Virus record (IMG/VR): IMGVR_UViG_3300018428_000084
Coordinates: 1-34,869 of that record
Length of the DNA stretch: 34,869 nucleotides
Origin: a virus
Strand: one strand, 5' to 3'
The notes below the pieces were generated by a model that was given only the letters and a program-made list of their open reading frames with translations, was not told the origin of the DNA and did not search any database. Both the position numbers and the translations under genes were made by a program. Of the stretch, positions 29,581-34,869 are shown piece after piece (position 1 is the first letter of the stretch; every line of letters begins with the position of its first letter).

Positions 29581-29882
29581 TAACCTAATATAACATAATC
29601 AAAAATAACACCTTCTGAACCAGCTGGGTGTCCTATGACTGCTTTTCCTTTTTCTTTAGATTTAACAAAAGGCAGTCCAAAGGCAGAGATTGCCCTTGCA
29701 CTAAATAAGATAACAGACTCATAACCCATTCTCTCATCAAATAATTCTGTTTCTTCGCCTGTTTCCAGAGTGATGGTGCCTGTGGCATTCAGTTTTCCTT
29801 GCATAGCGCCATTCACCACTTCAGCTATTTGCCTACCTTGTGCTGTGCCATTATAAGGCAGAACTCTATAATAGGTAGCCAT
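29580..29882 (-). CDS. Small virion-region protein, unknown
   Basis: A 100-residue beta-rich protein MATYYRVLPYNGTAQGRQIAEVVNGAMQGKL... with GTITLETGEETELFDERMGYESVILF. Short proteins of this kind follow the gp10-like tail hub in related phages and are taken as structural. Coupled on both sides by TAATG-type junctions. Confidence 0.6.
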   Translation of the reverse strand: MATYYRVLPYNGTAQGRQIAEVVNGAMQGKLNATGTITLETGEETELFDERMGYESVILFSARAISAFGLPFVKSKEKGKAVIGHPAGSEGVIFDYVILG

Positions 29883-31312
29883 TACCTTGTTCCATTTTCA
29901 GCATAGTCGAGATCAACCCCAACAGCATGAGTCCAAGACCCCTTTGGAAAACAGCGAAGTCTGTGGAATCTGCCACCTGATCTTAAATCAGCCCTACCCT
30001 CATCTGATTCGGTAGATTTAGCTGAATATAAAATGTTATCCCCTAGTTTGTGTCTTGATGCAATTTGATACTCATTGGACACACCATTATCTATAATGCC
30101 TCTAGCAAGTAGCACAGTAGAATTATAACCAAACTCTAAATCTTGAGTGGTTAAATAACTATTGTCTTGTTGTCCTTCAAATGAAACTATATATTTACCT
30201 TCTGCACCAGCAAAAAGTGATTTACCACCAATAAATATCCTTGAATCTAAAGAGATACCCATTTCATCTAATATAGGATAGGTAGCATCTAGTTCATCAA
30301 GTGTTGTGCCTTGGTTCATTAAGTTGCCAACCACATTAGCTGTGGTCTCGCCATAAGTCCATTGTTTTGTAACATAGTTATACATCATCAATGCTCTTTT
30401 ACCATTGGTGTTGGTGTAATTCCAAACAACAAGGTTAAGCAAAGGATTAATAGCTGTGGACATAGTATCAATTTGTGCAAGAGATACATCATTCCAAAAG
30501 AACTTATCGACTTGTCCAGCACCAATAGGAACTACTTGAGCTCCATCAGTCATCATAAATCCAGCTTCGGATAGAAAGTAAACATAGCCATTATTTTGCA
30601 CAGCACTATTTCTTTCAAAACAACCTGTTCTAGCGACTAAGTCGAATTGCCAAAAGAAGGGCGACCCTATGTAGGATGCCCTTGTTATGGCTTTTTCTTG
30701 TAAGATAATAGCCTGTTCACCACCCATAATATTAATAATCGCCCCACCATCTGCTAGATATTGACTATCAGCTTGAGAGGTAGCGCCCGGTGTCCAGTTC
30801 TCATGATTATTAATGTCAGACCATTTTACAAGGTTGGTATTATCTACATCATTAGCAAATACAAAGTCTCTTACAATAGCAATACATGAAGCATTAGGGG
30901 CTTGGTCTACATCTAAAAATGTGCCACCTACTCCGATCTGCCTTTGTTGTAATTTTTGTCCATTACAGGCTAATACCACAGCACCGAATTGAGCAAAATC
31001 CCATGGGGCTAAAGATTGATAGCCATTAGGGTTAGATACATCTGTCACAGCACTTCTAGCAATACCTGTCACAGAATAGATTGCATTTTCTGCACCAGCA
31101 AAGATTTCAATATCTGCACCATATTTGCCAACAAATACAGAATTAATATCTTCAGGAGCTTCTACACTTACTTTAATAGGTGTAGGGAATGGGGCATAGC
31201 CAACTGCTGATGAATAGACATTATAAGCCTGATGCAACAGTTCTGTATTAGCACCTGTAAAGTCTGCACTATCAGGTTGCCAAGAGCCGAATTTTATTCT
31301 TTGTGTTGTCAT
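29882..31312 (-). CDS. Tail hub / packaged DNA stabilization protein, P22 gp10-like
   Basis: A 476-residue protein, the same length class as P22 gp10. N-terminal RIKFGSWQPDSADFTGANTE, a beta-propeller-like repeat of strand segments (SVFVGKYGADIEIFAGA..., WDFAQFGAVVLACNGQK, ARDFVFANDV-like IVRDFVFANDVDNTNLVKWSD), FWQFDLVARTGC, GYVYFLSEAGFMMTDG, and a C-terminal GGRFHRLRCFP match the family. It should plug the portal exit and carry the fibres. In this phage it follows the fibre genes instead of the head genes. Confidence 0.8.
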   Translation of the reverse strand: MTTQRIKFGSWQPDSADFTGANTELLHQAYNVYSSAVGYAPFPTPIKVSVEAPEDINSVFVGKYGADIEIFAGAENAIYSVTGIARSAVTDVSNPNGYQSLAPWDFAQFGAVVLACNGQKLQQRQIGVGGTFLDVDQAPNASCIAIVRDFVFANDVDNTNLVKWSDINNHENWTPGATSQADSQYLADGGAIINIMGGEQAIILQEKAITRASYIGSPFFWQFDLVARTGCFERNSAVQNNGYVYFLSEAGFMMTDGAQVVPIGAGQVDKFFWNDVSLAQIDTMSTAINPLLNLVVWNYTNTNGKRALMMYNYVTKQWTYGETTANVVGNLMNQGTTLDELDATYPILDEMGISLDSRIFIGGKSLFAGAEGKYIVSFEGQQDNSYLTTQDLEFGYNSTVLLARGIIDNGVSNEYQIASRHKLGDNILYSAKSTESDEGRADLRSGGRFHRLRCFPKGSWTHAVGVDLDYAENGTR

Positions 31313-31337
31313 ATTAGTCCGGTAAATATAAGTTTCA

Positions 31338-32039
31338 TTATCTGTGGAAAGGGCATCTTTTCTTAACTACTGTTTTATAGTTATTTTGAAACATAAAAAT
31401 AGGATGCTTCTGATATTTTTCCCATTCCTCTTTGCTATTAACTAATGTTAGTTTAAGTTCCACAGGTTTATTTGTAAGTGGAATGAGTTGCACCATAGGG
31501 GTATTCCATTTAACAAATATTTTTTCTTTGCCTTTAACCATGCAATTAATATTAGTAGTGGATTGGTTTTTAAATTCAACAATCCCCTGAATAATATCTA
31601 TATCATCATTAGTGTCATGGTAATAAGGCTTCTGCCATAACCATTGAATGTCATGACTGCAATTAAAATACCATGGACTAACCCACTTCATATGGGCATG
31701 GGTTTTAGGATTCCACCTACCTGTCCATTGTCTTGGGTCATGGTCATGGTTTTGGGTTTTGCTATCAGCAAATTGATATTCATATCCCCAGCCATCATCA
31801 TGTTTATTCATTTTAATAGATAAATCTGTCCACATAGGTAGAATAAAACCTTGTGTCATAGCATTTTGTAATGCTGGGCATTTCTTGATAGTGGATGCAG
31901 TAAATACTTCTGAATCATATCTACCTTTCATATGGCTATACCATTCAGGTGTATATTCAGAGGCTTTTTGTATCGGTGCAAACTCATAAACATAAGGTTC
32001 ATAAGTGATGCAATTTAGAATAATTTTTTTACCAAACAT
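31338..32039 (-). CDS. Conserved marine-phage protein, unknown function
   Basis: A 233-residue protein. Parts such as IKKCPALQNAM, FILPMWTDLSI, WVSPWYFNCSHDIQWLW, GIVEFKNQSTTNINC and WNTPMVQLIPL form a pattern I associate with a family of proteins in marine tailed phages (including T4-like cyanophages), where it has no proven function. It is rich in Trp/His/Cys with a terminal KKRCPFHR. It lies between a Gly-rich tail protein and the tail hub, so it may be virion-associated, or just inserted there. Confidence 0.55.
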   Translation of the reverse strand: MFGKKIILNCITYEPYVYEFAPIQKASEYTPEWYSHMKGRYDSEVFTASTIKKCPALQNAMTQGFILPMWTDLSIKMNKHDDGWGYEYQFADSKTQNHDHDPRQWTGRWNPKTHAHMKWVSPWYFNCSHDIQWLWQKPYYHDTNDDIDIIQGIVEFKNQSTTNINCMVKGKEKIFVKWNTPMVQLIPLTNKPVELKLTLVNSKEEWEKYQKHPIFMFQNNYKTVVKKRCPFHR

Positions 32040-32053
32040 TCCTTATTCTAACA

Positions 32054-32953
32054 TTAATTTACTCGGTTTCCTGTGATAGTTCCTAGTGTAACCCAAGTAA
32101 TTAGGTTATTACCTTTAACTGCATTACCAGCACCACCTCCCGCGCTCGGTCCCTGATTGTGTGTGCCACCATAGCCTTGCTCACCAGCTTGACCTAAATC
32201 ACCACCTTTACCACCTCGGTTAGTATCACCATTAGATGCATTAGAACCAGCACCCCCTGTGGTTAATCCCCCATCAGTAGCTCTTGCTGACCAATTTCGA
32301 TCACCCTGCGGTCCAGCACCAATACCACCATAGCCTTCAGGGATTGGAGTTGCATCAATACCTGTTCCAACAGCACTCGCAGTTGTTGCATAATGATAGC
32401 CACCAGCACCACCGCCACCTGAACCTGATGAGTGATAGGTATAGCGACCACCACCTCGACCACCACCACCTCCACCACCAGCGATTCGACCATTATTGGT
32501 CACCTGACAAGCGATGCCTGTTTGGAATCCTGTTCCACCAGCAGTTGGGTTAGTACCTGAATGGTCTTCTGATTGTGTGCCTCGACCACCATTACCACCT
32601 CGCCCAGCCACAATAGTACCTGAGCCAAAGGTAATAAATATCTCTGAACCAGCCTTAAAGTTGCCTACATTAAATGCTGGTGTGTTAATAGAGGTTGATA
32701 AGAATTCTTTATTATTACCTGAATTAAAGACTACTTGAACAGGGTCAGAAGGTGAACCCACATGAGTAAATAGGTTAAAGTTAATATTTCTAGATGGGAT
32801 AGAGCTTGCTGGAACCTCAATAGCATTATTCCAGCCTTCTTTCCATACACCATTGACATTATGAAATAGTTTATTAACCTCTTTCCATACACCATTATGG
32901 CGAACAAAGACCTTATTGATCTCTTTCCAAGTTCCTGAATGTCTTACTCTCAT
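32054..32953 (-). CDS. Glycine-rich tail fibre protein
   Basis: About 299 residues counted from the ATG at 32953 (TAATG with the upstream stop); a TTG six codons upstream is also in frame. The N-terminus has three tandem copies of a V-x-(H/N)-(S/N)-G-x-W-K-E motif (RHSGTWKEINKVF, RHNGVWKEVNKLF, NVNGVWKEGW). The C-terminal ~180 residues are strongly Gly-rich (GGGGGGRGGGRY, SGSGGGGAGG, GGKGGDLGQAGEQGYGG), likely polyglycine sandwiches as in phage receptor-binding tips. A host-recognition role is therefore plausible. Confidence 0.7.
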   Translation of the reverse strand: MRVRHSGTWKEINKVFVRHNGVWKEVNKLFHNVNGVWKEGWNNAIEVPASSIPSRNINFNLFTHVGSPSDPVQVVFNSGNNKEFLSTSINTPAFNVGNFKAGSEIFITFGSGTIVAGRGGNGGRGTQSEDHSGTNPTAGGTGFQTGIACQVTNNGRIAGGGGGGGRGGGRYTYHSSGSGGGGAGGYHYATTASAVGTGIDATPIPEGYGGIGAGPQGDRNWSARATDGGLTTGGAGSNASNGDTNRGGKGGDLGQAGEQGYGGTHNQGPSAGGGAGNAVKGNNLITWVTLGTITGNRVN

Positions 32954-33432
32954 TATTTCAATGTGTACCAAATATCACCATCAGCACCACCTGATGGACT
33001 AGCAGAGGTTGAAACAGTCTTATTGCCCTGACCATTAGTCCCTACCACAACCGAATTAATAGTTGTGCCTGTAATGGTTCCACCTGTAATATCTACAGCA
33101 TTTTTTGTTTGTAGTGCTAGATCGGTTAGGCTTTCCCAAACAGGTGCAGAATTAGAACCCATAGACTTAATGTATTGACCAGCATCACCTGTGCCATTAC
33201 CTAAAGTCATAGTGTAATTAAAAGTTACATCAGCATTAAATGTGGTTTGTCCATTATAAACACTATCGACTACTGCATCACCTGATTGCCATGCCCTGAC
33301 TTGTCGCATAATTTCGCGGAGGGAGTCATTCACATTTGAGGGGGGCATGCCTTCAGAAATGTTGATACCACCTACATCTGTATTATTGGAAGCGGTTACA
33401 CCATCCCAATCAGAAACATTATTTTTTGCCAT
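32953..33432 (-). CDS. Tail fibre N-terminal-type protein
   Basis: A 159-residue protein. DWDGVTASNNTDVGGINISEGMPPSNVNDSLREIMRQVRAW (seen as DVGGINISEGMPP and NVNDSLREIMRQVRAW) is a hallmark of marine phage tail fibre/appendage proteins. The rest is beta-structured with G-rich turns (GNGTGDAGQYIKSMGS, DITGGTITGTTI), ending GADGDIWYTLK. It could attach the Gly-rich fibre to the tail. Coupled to the next gene. Confidence 0.7.
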   Translation of the reverse strand: MAKNNVSDWDGVTASNNTDVGGINISEGMPPSNVNDSLREIMRQVRAWQSGDAVVDSVYNGQTTFNADVTFNYTMTLGNGTGDAGQYIKSMGSNSAPVWESLTDLALQTKNAVDITGGTITGTTINSVVVGTNGQGNKTVSTSASPSGGADGDIWYTLK

Positions 33433-33441
33433 TGTAATTCC

Positions 33442-33807
33442 TTACCAAGTTGTATTATTATCCCATTCATCTGTGCTAGGAGTTATCCTAACCCAGCCTT
33501 CGCCTAATTTTTCACCTTTGCATACAAAGTGAGTTTTGCCATCAATATTAATGCCTGTGATGTTCATCACCATACTGCCTTTAGCAGACAGTTCTGCAAC
33601 ACCATTTATGCTAATAAAGCTACCAAAGTTTTCTACTTCAGCAAAGATGTCTAGATCTGATGAGGTTGTGAAAGTAGCCTTACCTTGTTTTACAAGAGTT
33701 GCTAATACTTGTAAATCAGAAGATGTAAGTATAGAAGCACTACCTCCTAATTCTGCACCCGATAATGCACTTATAGGTGCTTCTGATATTGCATGAAAGC
33801 CTAACAT
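33442..33807 (-). CDS. Tail-associated protein, small
   Basis: A 121-residue protein. The N-terminus MLGFHAISEAPISAL and the C-terminal GEGWVRITPSTDEWD are markers of a short protein family found beside phage tail fibre genes. The centre is rich in Ala/Ser/Thr (SILTSSDLQVLATLVKQG, ATFTTSSDLDIFAEV), two related segments. Structural role inferred. Start overlaps the previous stop. Confidence 0.6.
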   Translation of the reverse strand: MLGFHAISEAPISALSGAELGGSASILTSSDLQVLATLVKQGKATFTTSSDLDIFAEVENFGSFISINGVAELSAKGSMVMNITGINIDGKTHFVCKGEKLGEGWVRITPSTDEWDNNTTW

Positions 33808-34679
33808 TATACTTTTAACCCTTCAATGTAATAATCTAACCAACCCATTGTATTTCCACTACTATCATAAAGTTGGAAACCTCTGCAATTAGTATTAGAG
33901 TGCATTCCAATAAATCCATTCACTTTACCATAACCCCAACCTGTTGAGTTATTCCATGAACCAAAGTTAGTCATAGTGTACTGAATAATAGGATAAGTGC
34001 CTACTTTCATAAAAAATTCACAGAGTGTTCCACTAGCGGAATTCAAAGGTAAGTTAGAATTTGAATCAAGCACAAGTTTACCATGGTCTCCATTAGAACC
34101 TGTGTTGGTTGCCATATGAGCGCCACCCTGATCTAAACCATTAACCCCACCATAATAATTACTATTGGTTGCACTTGCACCACTTGAATTAATAAACCTT
34201 AATCTAGCCTGTCTATTAGATGAACCTGATGTAAAAGACCTTAGGGTGCAATAAACTTTCACATATTTATAGCCTGTAAAGTTATCAAATACCACAGTTG
34301 CTAAAGCACCACTTGCTGTGCCTGATGAGGCTATTTTTTCCCATGTTCCAGCTTGAATTCCTGTTAAATTAGAACCATTACCTGAAAAACTATTAGCAGT
34401 CACATCACCATTAGCATTGACAGTTACAAGATTATGGTTAGGAATGTTCAAAGATGCTAATGTAGGTTGAGACACATTGGTTAAGTTAGAGCCATCACCT
34501 GTAAAACTTGTAGCAGTCACATCGCCTGTGGGGCTGACTACTACTTGTTCATGATTTGGAATGCCTAATGATTCTAAATTCACACCTGTATTAACATATT
34601 CAGCGACTTCAAGACCTGTGGTTCGGTAGGAAACATTATTTCTATTGGCTAAAAATAAATCTGTGGGTTGAACTGGCAT
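33807..34679 (-). CDS. Tail fibre protein with two tandem GDVTATSF modules
   Basis: A 290-residue protein. N-terminus MPVQPTDLFLANRNNVSYRT resembles that of the lectin-like appendage. Residues about 34-105 hold two tandem ~35-residue modules: SLGIPNHEQVVVSPTGDV + TATSFTGDGSNLTN, and SLNIPNHNLVTVNANGDV + TANSFSGNGSNLTG; a third copy sits in the 2572-1862 protein. The C-terminal ~180 residues start WEKIASSGTASGALATVVF and continue as a jelly-roll-like domain (YVKVYCTLRSF, GWLDYYIEGLKV), seen in tip domains of tail proteins. Likely part of the adsorption apparatus. Confidence 0.7.
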   Translation of the reverse strand: MPVQPTDLFLANRNNVSYRTTGLEVAEYVNTGVNLESLGIPNHEQVVVSPTGDVTATSFTGDGSNLTNVSQPTLASLNIPNHNLVTVNANGDVTANSFSGNGSNLTGIQAGTWEKIASSGTASGALATVVFDNFTGYKYVKVYCTLRSFTSGSSNRQARLRFINSSGASATNSNYYGGVNGLDQGGAHMATNTGSNGDHGKLVLDSNSNLPLNSASGTLCEFFMKVGTYPIIQYTMTNFGSWNNSTGWGYGKVNGFIGMHSNTNCRGFQLYDSSGNTMGWLDYYIEGLKV

Positions 34680-34687
34680 AGCTTTCC

Positions 34688-34869
34688 TTAATTTGTGAAC
34701 ATTGAGGCATAACCTACATCACCACCTGACATAGTCACATTTGATGAGGTAGCCCCCGCAGTAATATTAGCACTTCCTGAACCTATGGAGTAATTACCGC
34801 CACCACCAGCATTAAAATGAGGGTGAGCTGTTACATTGTATCCATTAGTCGCGCTAAAGGTATGTTGAC
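34688..34869 (-). CDS. C-terminal end of a tail protein (5' truncated by window)
   Basis: An open frame from the window edge to TAA at 34690-34688, about 60 codons: QHTFSATNGYNVTAHPHFNA, then a Gly/Ser/Thr-rich repeat-like end (GSGSANITAGATSSNVTMSG) finishing YASMFTN. No start is inside the window. Composition is like a beta-helical or Gly-rich tail tip. It is followed 8 nt later by the next tail gene (AAGGA before its ATG). It could be the end of a gene beginning left of base 1 on a circular map, but the frames do not join directly. Confidence 0.6.
   Translation of the reverse strand, partial: QHTFSATNGYNVTAHPHFNAGGGGNYSIGSGSANITAGATSSNVTMSGGDVGYASMFTN

Noticed and set aside
32263-32553. 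Open frames on both strands inside the Gly-rich tail fibre gene (His/Gln-rich and Val-rich products)
   Set aside because: They arise from GGT/GGC repeats of the polyglycine region read in other frames.

Overview
This window reads as most or all of one AT-rich, tailed double-stranded DNA phage with a P22-like (podovirus) virion plan. The evidence is a P22-type portal, an SU10-type (DUF5309) capsid protein, a P22 gp10-like tail hub and a run of internal/ejection proteins. No integrase, CI-type repressor, DNA polymerase, RNA polymerase, tRNA, rRNA, CRISPR array or insertion sequence was seen, so a lytic phage that relies on host polymerases is the simplest reading. Sigma70-like promoters, a boxA-like element and Shine-Dalgarno starts suggest a proteobacterial host. 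A phage-borne copy of the PQQ precursor peptide PqqA points to a PQQ-using host. A marine methylotroph such as a Methylophilales (OM43/LD28-type) bacterium is an attractive guess, but it is inference only.

Layout. A divergent control region (about 15607-15960) carries promoters facing both ways, palindromes and a boxA-like motif. Rightward from it (15961-22641, + strand) lie the early genes: a papain-like protein, many small proteins, an ERF single-strand annealing protein, a YqaJ-type exonuclease, a ParB-like protein, a PD-(D/E)XK-like protein, a DUF3310 protein, a winged-helix protein and a Q-like antiterminator candidate. Leftward (15606-12281, - strand) lie replication and recombination genes (DnaD/O-like initiator, helicase-loader-like protein, NinB-like, Ref-like), a Mom-like DNA modification protein and a nuclease-like protein. 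At 12284-12255 an extended -10 promoter, followed by a leader stem-loop and a leader terminator, opens the late genes: a ParB-methyltransferase fusion, small and large terminase, portal, scaffold, major capsid protein, head-tail adaptor and tail appendage genes down to base 1.

The tail genes continue on the - strand from base 34869 to 24418 (tail fibres, tail hub, ejection proteins), followed by small membrane proteins that may form a lysis cassette, a DUF1289 protein and an RNase H-fold exonuclease (24375-22730). Both window ends cut tail genes, as expected from a circular or circularly permuted genome opened in the tail region. The two ends do not join in frame, so some sequence is probably missing between them.

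The most notable item is a 23-codon gene at 21148-21219 (- strand) that encodes an apparently intact PqqA: MW..P, then R-x-GFEVTMY with the crosslinking Glu and Tyr. It has its own ribosome binding site and a candidate promoter, and it ends at a bidirectional hairpin terminator. The phage carries no other pqq gene, so it would feed the host's PqqB-E enzymes, a plausible boost of PQQ-dependent (for example methanol) oxidation during infection. A second notable layer is regulation: a boxA-like early leader, a repeated composite operator, and a late promoter with leader terminator paired with a Q-like protein suggest control by antitermination.
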